DNA from: Ciona intestinalis
Lineage: Eukaryota; Chordata; Ascidiacea; Phlebobranchia; Cionidae
DNA length: 64,000 bases
NCBI RefSeq assembly: GCF_000224145.3
Contig: NC_020167.2
Coordinates: 301,644-365,643 of the forward strand
Reading direction: 5' to 3'
Positions 25,301 to 35,399 of the stretch are shown here, one piece after another (position 1 is the stretch's first letter; each line of letters opens with the position of its first letter). Both the position numbers and the translations under genes were made by a program. The notes below the pieces were generated by a model. The model made no database searches and was not told the origin of the DNA. It saw nothing but the letters and a program-made list of their open reading frames with translations.

Positions 25301-25599
25301 CTGACACCGTGTTATAATGACTGTCGTTTTTCGGCTACGCAAGGATAAAGTAAGTTACATTCAGTCATTCATTTAATGTGTATTTATTTCCTTCAAGGGT
25401 GTTTCTCTACACCACAAATACCAACCTTAACATGTTGATTGAAGTGAACGATAAGGCAGAAGTGATTCAAGTATTACAAGATCCTGAGGCACAACTCTGT
25501 CTTGGTTTATCGCAAGCCACCCATCTCAGTGATGAAAGGATCGCTCTCGGAAGTTTTTTCGGCCCATATTTGACAATCCTGGATAAACCAGACATGTAA
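22323..25599 (+). CDS. APMAP-like: APMAP-like beta-propeller membrane protein, gene C (6 exons)
   Basis: Exons 22323-22576, 22718-22917, 23250-23474, 24098-24295, 24622-24778 and 25398-25599 give 411 aa in phase. The layout is the same as B: a basic tail, one transmembrane helix (ICWLIFCVIVSTVLVLLLIG) and the propeller (LTGPESIAEGGDGKLYTG, LYVMDAVYGFYGID, VYFTDL, GANGIQL, MPDNVRMSNHETYWI). The first-exon protein differs from B at only a few residues. The motif PNDL of B reads PDDL here. Exon 5 ends at AT before GTATGT, where B ends at AG. The long introns are filled by SINE pieces, including a full copy in intron 5. A membrane-bound hydrolase role is inferred from the family only. Confidence 0.92.
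22600..22700 (+). mobile_element. 5' SINE fragment
   Basis: ATGCCACAGTGGTTAGAACA and CAGGTTCAAGGCTCCACGCT are the A-box and B-box parts of the tRNA-derived SINE. The copy ends within intron 1 of gene C, close to the exon 2 acceptor. Confidence 0.65.
22985..23130 (+). mobile_element. SINE fragment in gene C intron 2
   Basis: CTAGTGGTTACTGGTTCAAG, GCTGCTACCAGTATGTCTTT and GGAAAGACACTTGGGGG match the SINE head and body, with an internal deletion. Confidence 0.6.
23795..24050 (+). mobile_element. 3' portion of SINE in gene C intron 3
   Basis: AAGACACTTAACGGCAATTG, CAGTGGTCACTAATGGGTTG, GTAACTCGTAAGCTGGCGCG and CGAGGATAAAGTAAGTTACA are the body and tail of the SINE, ending in TCATTCAT repeats. 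Confidence 0.8.
25060..25385 (+). mobile_element. Full-length tRNA-derived SINE in gene C intron 5
   Basis: A full copy of about 320 bp. The head is AGCGCCGTGGCAAAGTGGTC (A box), then GGGTTCGAGGC (B box), GGGCAAGACACTTAGCGGCA and CAGTGGTCACTAATGGG. The tail is GTAACTTGTAAGCTG...GGATAAAGTAAGTTACATTC with short TCATTCA repeats. The tRNA-like head implies pol III transcription; mobility depends on a partner LINE not seen here. Confidence 0.88.
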
Positions 25600-25989
25600 A
25601 CTTAAATTCGGAGCATGTTTTATTTTCGCACTTGGAAGTAACTTGAAGTAACTTGCCCCATATTTGGCAATTCTAGATAAACTAGTTTTAGATTGTTTTA
25701 ATTTTTAATCCAAAATGAGTGTTGATGTTTATATGTCGTTAAATTTATCATTGTTTAATTTTTTATCCTAAACTTATGCAACATTTTATAAATTTTAATT
25801 CTGTTTTATATTACTAAATCCTCAATGTTCTTTTCTAATGTACCTCTATAATTTTTGTGTTAATATTTTTTTAATATTACTACTTCAAAATATTAATTTG
25901 TAAACTAATCTTTTCCCCTTTAATCTACACCTCAAGATACCTATGTAGTTTTCTTTGCATTTTTGTTTTTGTTTTAATCAATTCTAACC

Positions 25990-28900
25990 ATGGTGGAATC
26001 TAATGTAAGAAGGAGAAGAAAAGTAAATGAAAATTCTCCAACAAGCAATAATCCAACGAGACAAGAAATTGAACCCAAACGTTTGTGGCTGAACTTTACA
26101 CTAACAGTTACAGCAACTTTCATCACTGTTTGTGCATATGGATATTACACATCTCCCATAAAAGCTGTTGAAATAGTTGGAATTAAACAAATTCCGATGG
26201 AAGGACGTTTTGCATTGAATGATAAGCTTTCCAAAGGAAAAAGGTTTTTATTTAAATGTTTTTATACCAGCCACGCTTTTTTAGACACTTTTAATCAAGG
26301 AGTTTTTACCAGTAGCATGTTTTAATTACAGTCGTTTGCTGCTAATTTCCTCCTTTTGGCCGTTTTAATTAACCAGATCTTTTTCACTGTATTTTTAAAT
26401 AGATAGATAAATAAAATTCAGGTTTTGGTAATATACTAAAAACAGTCAGTTTTTCAGAGTTCCACTACCTGGTCCTGAATCTATAGCAGAAGGTGGTGAT
26501 GGTAAACTATACACTGGTTTGGCTGATGGTAGAGTTGTGTGCATCCATCCTTCAAATGATGGTGAGATTGGAGCAGGGAAAGTGGAAAATATTACCACTG
26601 GTGTGATAGAAGGAGCTGTCAATACATCTGATGCATGGAGACATGGGAGACCACTTGGTAAGTTGGCGTATGTGCTACATTTTCAGTAGCTGTGTTATTT
26701 GATCTTTTTGTAGATTTTACTCAATTTTTGTGGTCAGTATGTTTTCAGTTGTGACAGACTTACAGTTAATGTCAATTACTTTACCCCTATTGGTTCCTAA
26801 CCAACTCTTAGCCATACCTAAAATTAAAAAAAATATACATGGTAACTTGTAAGTGGTCAAGAGGTATATGAAACAGAACATCTGAGTTATAACAACCGTC
26901 GTTGCCCCAACACACGTGAATAAAAAATTGTTTACTCATTCGAGGTATTCGTCTTCGAAACCAGTCCTTGTATGTGATGGATGCAATATATGGTTTCTAT
27001 GTGATCGACCTTCCAACAAAATCTCTCAAGATATTGATTGAGCCTGATGATGTTACCCCACCCATGAAGTTTCCTGATGATTTTGACATCACCGCTGATG
27101 GAACAACGGTTTATTTCACCGATTGTTCAACCAAATATACACTTCCTGAACTGCTCACTCAATTTCTTGAAGGTATGGAGTAAGTTAATTGCCAAGGGCT
27201 AATTAATTACCTTATTATGAATAAATAAAATTTATTTCGTCTCTTCGGTCCACGATAACGAAGAACAAGAGAGTTGACAAAAGCGAAAAGACAGATAGTA
27301 ACGGTAAAACAACAGTTGTTAAAACTCGCTTATTGATGAAAAGGAAAGTAATGTTGTGAATAAAATGCGTGACCGTTATACCCTGCAGACGATACAATGA
27401 AAAATTTTTGTAAAGAACATTTAATTAAACATATTAAGGTTTTAATTGGAAGAATACTATATATTTTCGTTACTTTGCAGCGGTGTTTCTCAACCTTTTT
27501 AGCTTGCTTACCAATAAAATTTCCATAGTAGACCATGTACTATGTTACGTCACAGTGCTGCAAATTACGAAACTGGCAAAGTTCTAAATCTGGCGTTTCA
27601 TTTATTAATCATTAGACAAGACGTCAACATCTTGCATTTTGCAATTAAGATATAAAGTTGTAATATATTTGGCGGACCGACAGGAAAGTTGTTGTAAACC
27701 TGCACTGGTCTGCAGACCCGCGGTTAAGAACTGCTTTACAGCAGTATTTTATGCTGCTGTGTGTCATTCACCCTGATAAAGATGACCTGTATTGTACATC
27801 ATTGAATCGTTTCCACAAAAAAAATAGGATTTCAAATCTTTTAATAAAATACATTTATATTTCTATGTGGTAATAAAGATAAAAGAAAGTAAAAGGAAAG
27901 TATTGTAACTTCATTAAGATATGTACTTACATATATATGTAGTTTTGAGATAGAAACAATTTTTACAGGTAGCTGCACATCCAGGCTTATAAAATATGAC
28001 ATGTTGACTCAAAAACTTGATGTTGTCAAAGATGGGTTGTGCTTTGGTAATGGAGTTCAGTTAATTGATGACGAATCAATGGTTATTGTTACAGAGTCAA
28101 CATACTACAGAGTCAATTGGATTGACACAAAAACTTGGGAAATAAAACATGTTCTACATTTACCAAGTAATATCTATTAAAGTTCTATATAATTTAAATA
28201 TTAGATAAGTTTTTTTTATCCTTAGCCTGTTTTAATGACTGTCGTTGTCCCTTTTTTTCGCTGGTTTAATAAATCTGATCCTTGTTATGGTAAGTCAGAA
28301 ATAAATAAAATATGTTACGTTTTATAAACCGGCGCCGTGGCATAGTGGTTAGCGCGTCTGCCTGAAACCCAGAGGTAATGGGTTCAAGGCTCGTCGCTGC
28401 TACCATTGTGGGCATATGTATCCNNNNNNNNNNNNNNNNNNNNNNNNNNNNNNNNNNNNNNNNNNNNNNNNNNCGAGGTGTAAAACCGTGTTATAACGAC
28501 TGTTGTTTTCCGGCCACGCGAGGATAAAGTAAGTTACATTCATTCATTCATAAACAGATATATTGGAATGACTTGTAATAAATTCTGCGAATCTGACCGT
28601 GATCTGATGTTCATATAGTTCAACAATTCTTGTATAGTAAAATACAGTAATGATCTGGTGCTACAATACGTTGGTTACGTTTTCGTAGCACTAGATCATA
28701 TTGTAGGAAGTCTTATATAGCTAGGTTTGTGCGAATGTTTTGACTCGCAATAAGAGTCATAGCCTGATTTTGTTTTCAGTTTTTTTTTGCAACAGGATAT
28801 GCATCATATAATGTTAAATGGTAAAAACACCATGCAAACATTGATAAATTGTAGCAAAAACATTGATGTAATAAGGTTTAATATATCTAGTGTGTTAAGG

Positions 28901-29863
28901 GCTAAAGCTAAAATCTTCACAGACAGCCATTTTAATGATAAACATTGTAAGTCATTTTATTTATTTATTCCACAGCGAAGGCAGCCTTTTTAGTTTTTCT
29001 GTTTTATATAGTTTTAATTTGAAACATTTATGTTACTTTGTTGACATAAAATTAAAATGTTTAATCAAATTTAAAATGTTATGTTATTTTTTTTGACATA
29101 AAATTAAAATGTTAAATCAAATTCAAAATGTTATGTTAATTTTTTTCTCATAAAATTTAAATGTTAAATCAAATTTAAAATGTTATGTTATTTTGCTTGC
29201 GATAAATTAGCATTTTATGTCATTTTTTTATAATATTATTTTCCAGTAATGCCCGACAATGTTCGAAGTAACAGCAGAGGAACGTACTGGATTGCAGGAG
29301 CATTTCGACAAAACTTTGCGTTGTGGATTATGTTTAGGTTTCTAATCTTACGTCAGATAATTATGTCTCTTGTTTCGGAAGCAGCAATCATGAGGTTAGG
29401 GACACGACTTAGCAATAACGTCAGACACCGTAGCATAGTTTAACACAAATCTGTTTAGTATAAAGAATAAATAAATGAACATAACTTATTTATCCTTGTG
29501 TGTGAAGCAACGACAGTTCTTATATCGCAGGTGTTTTATTTTAAACACTTCGTTTCAGCTTACGAGTTACCGCATATGTAACTTTGTTGTTAATTATTTT
29601 CGTCCAGATTTATCCCATTGCCTGATCATGCGAAACTATTTTTAACTGAATTCTTGCTTCACAGTTCTACTGATATGTACCATGGCATGGCAATTGAAAT
29701 AAACAGTGTTGGGGAAATAATCCAAACACTTCATGACCAGCAAGGAGCATTAACATTTGGTTTAACGCAAACCACTGAAATTAGTGATGGCAGATTAGCT
29801 CTTGGAAGTTTTACGTCTCATGTTCTAGCAATTGTTGATTCTTCTTGGTCTTCTGATGCCTAA
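25990..29863 (+). CDS. APMAP-like: APMAP-like beta-propeller membrane protein, gene D (6 exons)
   Basis: Exons 25990-26243, 26458-26657, 26945-27172, 27969-28166, 29247-29394 and 29608-29863 give 427 aa in phase. It has an arginine-rich tail, a transmembrane helix (about 36-55), and propeller motifs GDGKLYTGLADGRVV, LYVMDAIYGFYVIDLPTKSL, VYFTDCS, GNGVQL, MPDNVR and GTYWIAG. The last exon has an extra stretch (about residues 345-363) not seen in the other copies. The exon 1 donor is an unusual GTTTTT, so use of that site is less certain. Exon 4 ends LP-A|GTAAT and joins to code IMPDNVR. Exons 3 and 4 are nearly identical to those of E and F. The NDL motif reads PDDF. Confidence 0.9.
27478..27733 (-). 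mobile_element. hAT-type MITE, second copy, inverted
   Basis: It starts CAGCGGTGTTTCTCAACC and ends GGTTAAGAACTG. The interior, read in reverse, shares CAAGATGTTGA and ACTTTATA stretches with the element at 14829. No exact target duplication could be read. It lies in intron 3 of gene D. Confidence 0.75.
28329..28550 (+). mobile_element. SINE in gene D intron 4, interrupted by a 50-N gap
   Basis: The head GGCGCCGTGGCATAGTGGTT and B box GGGTTCAAGGCTCGTCGCTG are followed by N (28424-28473), then the tail GTTATAACGACTGTTGTTTT and GAGGATAAAGTAAGTTACAT. Confidence 0.85.
28424..28473. other. Assembly gap (50 N)
   Basis: A run of 50 N inside a SINE copy. Confidence 0.98.
29027..29235 (+). repeat. 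AT-rich tandem repeat before exon 5 of gene D
   Basis: About three copies of a unit of roughly 60-65 bp with the words TTGACATAAAATTAAAATGT, TAAATCAAATTTAAAATGTT and ATGTTATTTT. The array ends just before the exon 5 acceptor (TTTTCCAG at 29239-29246). Confidence 0.8.
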
Positions 29864-29878
29864 CACTTTTAATGTCAT

Positions 29879-30074
29879 ATAGTACTGTGGGGTAAGATGG
29901 GACACCTTTTAGCACAGCATATCCAAATAACCTGATCGTGTTTTGAACAATTAACAATGGTATAAGGAGTCATGAGCATACGGTTTTACAATTTTCTGAA
30001 TGTTCTTTGTTTACTACCAAATGTAAAAAGAAAAAAAGAATAAAAGTGCATCCCATCTTCCCCACCCTACTTTA
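29879..30074 (+). mobile_element. MITE family A copy 5
   Basis: About 196 bp with ends AGTACTGTGGGGTAAGATGG and CCCATCTTCCCCACCCTACT. It starts 16 bp after the stop codon of gene D, so it may be part of the D 3' UTR. Confidence 0.85.
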
Positions 30075-30725
30075 TGAGTAAGCTCTATAGCAAGGCACAC
30101 CTTGGATCTAGGATTAAGGCTAAAGTTGTCCTATTACCACTGACCAACTAATTGAAAATATATGTTGCTTTTTAATAACCCTAAGACCTTATATGAAAAC
30201 TCTTCATCCAAAATAGACGGTGATTTTTTATTATTTCTGAATTAGACTTTATTTTAAAACACTTAATCCAACATAAAAGATATTTTAAAATTCCCATTTT
30301 TCTTATTCCATAATTAAACCTTATACCCGATGTACCAACAACTCACTTTTGTATCTAACAATGCCACCTTAGTTCTGTAATTTTATTCATTTGATTTAAT
30401 TATGTGTTTTATGCAAGTTTATCAAGTTTAATATTATGCTTTCTAATATATTTGTGTGCCGTTCAAAAAGTTTAATTTTAATTTTATACCATTCCTTAAT
30501 TAAAACATTTTATATTTTTAACATTTGTTAATTTTCGTTTACTGTTTTATCTTAAAAAGTTCATGTTTTTCACATTTTAATATTATATTTGTGTATTACA
30601 ATATTTTTAAAAAAGTCATGTTTTAAAATTCTTTAATAACTTTCTATGTAGCTTTAAATAATTGAGCTGAATTGCTTTGCAGATTATACTGTGTATTTTA
30701 ATTGCTGGTTGTGTAAATTATAAAT
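30075..30725. other. Intergenic region between APMAP-like genes D and E
   Basis: AT-rich, with no coding or repeat feature I can name. It should contain the promoter of gene E. Confidence 0.4.
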
Positions 30726-31902
30726 ATGCCTGAAAGAAATGCTAGAAGAAGAAGAGGAAGAGAAAATGAAAATAATTCGGAAAATGAAGTTACTGAGAGA
30801 CACTTGCAAGAACGACCGGCAAATAGTTCGTTGATCATTTCAATCTTAATCACATCCATAATATTCATAGCTGTATGCGCCTATGGACATAATAATTCAC
30901 CCATCAATGCTGTGGAGATAGAAAATGTTGTGGAGGTTGAATTGGAAGGACCGTTTGCTGTGAATGAGAAACTTTCTCATGGAAAAAGGTAGGTATGCGT
31001 ATGACAATATATTTTAAATGTAACTTGCTTTATCTTCAGAAAAACAACATTATAAATGATACATATTGCTGTTTCATACACTTCATGTTGGGTATATAGT
31101 GGGATGGGGAAAGACAGGACACTTTAGCACATAATATCCAAATATACTGTTTGTGTTTTAAAAAATTAACAACGACCAATAAGAATGGTGGGGATACAGT
31201 TTTATAATTCTTTGAATGTTCTTTGTTTACGAATAAATTGGATGAGAAAATAGAATGAAAAGGTGTCCCATCTTCCCCCACCCTATTATACATATACCTA
31301 AAATTTCCTGTGTATTTAAAGTGAATTCTAACAATTTTAACATGAAACTGATATGCAAACTGATATAATGAATAGATGTACCTTTGTTTCTATATGAAGA
31401 ATAAATTGATAATAATTAAACATAAATGGCTCTTTTTTCTGCTATGTGTAGTGACCACGCTTATTTTCTTCCAATACAATTTAAATATATTTTAACTGTA
31501 AACGTGCTTTAACAACTTGTTTTGTTGATATCCTCGCATGGTGTCACATTGACATTTTTATAACTGGGGGTTTTAACTTAATATTTCATAAAAGATTTCT
31601 GATTTTTTTGATAGAATAGCCATGCGTGCGCCAGAATCTTGCGCTGAAGCTGATGATAAGAAGTTGTACGTTGGGTTACGTGATGGTAGAGTTGTGTGCA
31701 TCCACCCTTCAAATGATGGTGAGATTGGAGCAGGGAAAGTGGAAAATATTACCACTGGTGTGATAGAAGGAGCTGTCAATACATCTGATGCATGGGGACA
31801 TGGGGTTCCTCTTGGTAATTATTTTAAACATTATTATCTCAACGTTGATGAATAGGACTGTAAAACCTATATGAAAAAGGAAAATTAATATATTTTGAAA
31901 CA

Positions 31903-31942
<40 letters not shown>

Positions 31943-34739
31943 CAAATATATGAATTTAACTTGCTGTATCCTCGCGTGGCCAGAAAACAACAGCATTAAA
32001 CACAGGTGTTCTGTATCTTACACCTCGTGCCAGCTTACGAGTTACCATGTATGTTACTTTTTGAGTAAATATTTTTTGGTGATTTTTTTATATTTATGTA
32101 TACATGCCGTGGCGCAGCCAGACGGTTGAGGGGTCGTGCTCCCCCCCTTTTTAAACCCCCCCAAAAAAACATAATTTTGAATTTTTTTTAATTAAAACCT
32201 CCCCTTTATTTTTTTTCTGGCTGCGCCACTGTACACATGAATATATATTTTTTACCCTTATTTTGGCATGATAAATTTTAGCAACCTGTTTTTCCTTGGC
32301 ATTATTTGTTTTACCTAGAAAACAAATCAGCAGTGCGAAATTAAATTTATTCGCCACATTTATCGATATGGTTCGCTATTTTTGATGATAATGCATTTAA
32401 ACAATCTCATTCTCATCTCTGGCTTGGTTAAACATTATGTATTTAGGTATACGTCTCCGAGGCCAGTCCTTGTACGTAATGGATGCAATATATGGTTTCT
32501 ATGTGATCGACCTTCCAACAAAATCTCTCAAGATATTGATTGAGCCTGATGTTGTTACCCCACCCATGAAGTTTCCCAACGACTTCGATATTTCCGCTGA
32601 CGAGAAAACTGTTTATTTTACCGATTCTTCCGAGAAATATCCGATCACTGAGTTAATGTCGGAAGTTTTGGAGGGTAAGTTGTACTGGGAAATTTGTCTT
32701 TTATTTTGCGTGAGTGTGGTACAGCAAGGCATACCATGAGACCTGGGTTTTAAGCCAGATTTGGCCCATTAACCCAACTTTGTATATTTGTATATGACAT
32801 TGGTTTTATTCAATTTATTCAAAATTTATTCAAAAAGTCTTCAGCAAGGCACGCCATGGGACTTCATATTTAGACCACAGTTAGTCCATTATCCAAACAT
32901 TGTATATTCACATTCTATTACACCTGGATGAGGTCTAAAATCACGGGACCTGAAATTTTCACTTTTCGAAAACAGTAACAAAGATAAGATTAATTTAAAC
33001 AATAAAGAGAAAGGAATGACCACCTAAAGGGCAGTGATTAAAATATTAAGTAAAAGTTTTAAACAAAGGTGTTGCTGTTAAGATTTAGGCCTTTATTACT
33101 TCAACTCTGTTTCACAATTTTACATTTTCACGTCCTACTATGTTTTTACAGGTAGCTGCACATCCAGGCTTATAAAATATGACATGTTGACTCAAAAACT
33201 TGATGTTGTCAAAGATGGGTTGTGCTTTGGTAATGGAGTTCAGTTAATTGATGACGAATCAATGGTTATTGTTCCAGAGACAACACGCTATAGAGTCAAT
33301 TGGATTGACACAAAAACTTGGGAAATAAAACATTTTCTACATTTACCAGGTAATAGTTACTTTTCCTGCCAGACATATTATACACCTTTTGTAAAACAAT
33401 TTGTCAGTATGCAAAACAAATGCCAGAAGAGCTGCTTTACAACAAAATGCACTATTTTTTTATTTTTTTCCTAAAATCTTTACAAAATTGTCTCAATTTC
33501 TGTCTGAAATTTTAGCGATGCCAGATAATGTAAGAAGAAACCGCCGAGGAAATTACTGGATAGGAGGTACAAGCAAGATGTCTAACTTCGTTAGTATCAT
33601 ATTCAGGTTTCCATCTCTGCGACAAATTCTCATCGGGCTGTTTCCTTCAAGTATTCTGTTAAAGTAAGGAAGTTTATAATATACTTAAGCTTTAATTATT
33701 TGTTTAATTACCATGAAAAGTAGTACTAAATAAAATACCAACGGAAATTAGCAGCAACTAACAGTCGTTAAAACATACTTCTGTAGCGTTTGCAACATGT
33801 TTTGATTGCAAGCGAAAAACTAAGAGAACGAATGAACTTGAGTCACGATATTTATATGGCAGATAACGGTAGGAAAAATGCACTCGTGTACTTGCACACA
33901 CATGAGAGCTAGCCACATGTGTTTAAGTGTCAAACAAAGCATGGCTGCTGTGCACAACATCAACGCACAAAATAACACAAAGGGGAAAATAAAAAAGAGG
34001 CACCGGTGAAAATACTTATTTCAACACCTAAACTTTTAATGACCTGCTGCTTATTCCCTTCTCTTCGAAGTCTTAATCTATTGTTCTCTGTCATATACAA
34101 AAAGATAACTTAAACTATAAGATAACTTATCTTAAGGATCTGGTGCTACAAAAACCTAACAAATAAAAATCACGTCCAACCAATAGTAATATTAGAAAAA
34201 AAAATTTAAAAAAAAAATGAAAAAAAAAGATTTTTTTCATATTTTTTCTGTGTGGCTGATAATTTAGACAACCCATTAGTGACCAATGGGTTGGGGCAAT
34301 TGCCGTTAAGTGTCTTGCCCAAGGACACATACACCTACAATGGTAGCAATGACGAGCCTTGAACCCATTACCTCAGGGTTAGAGGCAGGCGCGCTAACCA
34401 ACTGTGCTTTGATGCCGACAACTAGTTGTATTCTCTAATACAGCTATTGGTTAGACTTAATTTTTGTTTGTTGCATTTTTCGTAGCACCAGATCTCGGAA
34501 TTTGGTATTTGTTAAGTTAATTTCTCATACTTATCTTATGTTTACTTCACAGGGCAGCTGACCACAAGCATTGCATGTTGTTTGAAGTTGACAATGCAGG
34601 TGAAGTAATTCAAACATTACATGATCCAGATGGTAGTTTAGCTCATGCATTGTCACAAGGCACTGAGCTGAGCGATGGCAGAATAGCCCTTGGAACATAC
34701 AGTGCTCAGTTCCTTGCTATTGCAGATATAGATTGGTAG
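30726..34739 (+). CDS. APMAP-like: APMAP-like beta-propeller membrane protein, gene E (6 exons)
   Basis: Exons 30726-30988, 31615-31814, 32447-32674, 33152-33349, 33516-33663 and 34553-34739 give 407 aa in phase. It has an acidic/arginine-rich tail, a transmembrane helix (about 37-57, SLIISILITSIIFIAVCAYG), and propeller motifs RAPESCAEADDKKLYVG, LYVMDAIYGFYVIDLPTKSL, FPNDFDI, VYFTDSS, GNGVQL, ETTRYR, MPDNVR and GNYWIGG. Unlike D and F it keeps Asn in the PNDF motif. The 5' end of exon 2 is its own, but from GDGRVVCIHPSNDG on it is the same as in the other genes. Membrane location and esterase-type function come from the family. Confidence 0.92.
31094..31293 (+). mobile_element. MITE family A copy 6
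   Basis: About 200 bp with ends GTGGGATGGGGAAAGACAGG and GTCCCATCTTCCCCCACCCT. It is in intron 1 of gene E. Confidence 0.85.
31950..32070 (-). mobile_element. 3' SINE fragment, inverted
   Basis: AACTTGCTGTATCCTCGCGTGGCC and CTTACACCTCGTGCCAGCTT (read in pieces) and CTTACGAGTTACCATGTATG are the reverse complement of the SINE tail. It follows a TA-repeat run (about 31907-31935) in gene E intron 2. Confidence 0.75.
32107..32231. mobile_element. Short MITE with GTGGCGCAGCCAG ends, copy 1
   Basis: GTGGCGCAGCCAG at the left and CTGGCTGCGCCAC at the right form a perfect 13-bp inverted repeat around an A/T- and C-tract core of about 100 bp. It is in intron 2 of gene E. Confidence 0.8.
34240..34420 (-). 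mobile_element. SINE copy, inverted, in gene E intron 5
   Basis: The reverse complement of the SINE head and body: ACCAATGGGTTGGGGCAATT, CCGTTAAGTGTCTTGCCCAA and GAGCCTTGAACCCATTACC, then GCGCGCTAACCAACTGTGC. Confidence 0.8.
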
Positions 34740-34800
34740 TTTAGTTAACAAGTTTAAGAGTGTATTTATTTAAAACTAAAAGACAACCATTATCTGAGAG

Positions 34801-34955
34801 CAGTGGCGCAGCCAGGGGGGAGGGTTTCAGGAGTCGTGACCCCCCCCTTTTAAACCAAAAAAAATTTTTTTTTAAATTAAAAAAAAAAAAATTTTTTTGA
34901 ACAATTTTTTTTGATTAACCTCCCCCCACTTATTTTTTTCTGACTGCACCGCTGT
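34801..34955. mobile_element. Short MITE with CAGTGGCGCAGCCAG ends, copy 2
   Basis: It begins CAGTGGCGCAGCCAGGGGG and ends CTGACTGCACCGCTG, a slightly decayed inverted repeat, around C- and A/T-tracts. It starts 62 bp after the stop of gene E. Confidence 0.8.
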
Positions 34956-35399
34956 CTGACAGCCTAATTAATTTTAAAGTATGTTTAATTTTGTTATTAT
35001 ATGTTCTATGATTTAGGTACTTTGGTAGAATATTTTTTCATTACATTCAATTTTATTGGAATTACTGCCGAAATACTCAATTAATATATGCAGTCTATAT
35101 TGGATGGGTAGACACTTTCAACCTATCACATTTTTCTTCTTTAAAATGCTATTTCAATTACTGCAAGCACTGTTGACATGTAAAACTGTTCACTGGTATT
35201 GTGCGTTGCTGTGTGTAAGGTAAATGTATTTTGCAATTGCATGCCCTTAATGCTTAAGTTACTGACCACCATATATTAATGTCATATCTTCAGTTTTGTC
35301 AAACTTCATTATTTTGAGTTTATTTTATTTTTCTATTCTGAAATTTTGTGGTACTAAGGTAATAGTTTGGATTTTAAGTATTTTCGAATTTTAAACAAA
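34956..35399. other. Intergenic region between APMAP-like genes E and F
   Basis: AT-rich, with no further repeat or coding feature. The promoter and 5' UTR of gene F should be here. Confidence 0.4.

Noticed and set aside
25060..25385. tRNA gene from A-box and B-box matches
   Set aside because: The tRNA-like part does not fold into a full cloverleaf by eye and is joined to a fixed SINE body and tail in many copies.
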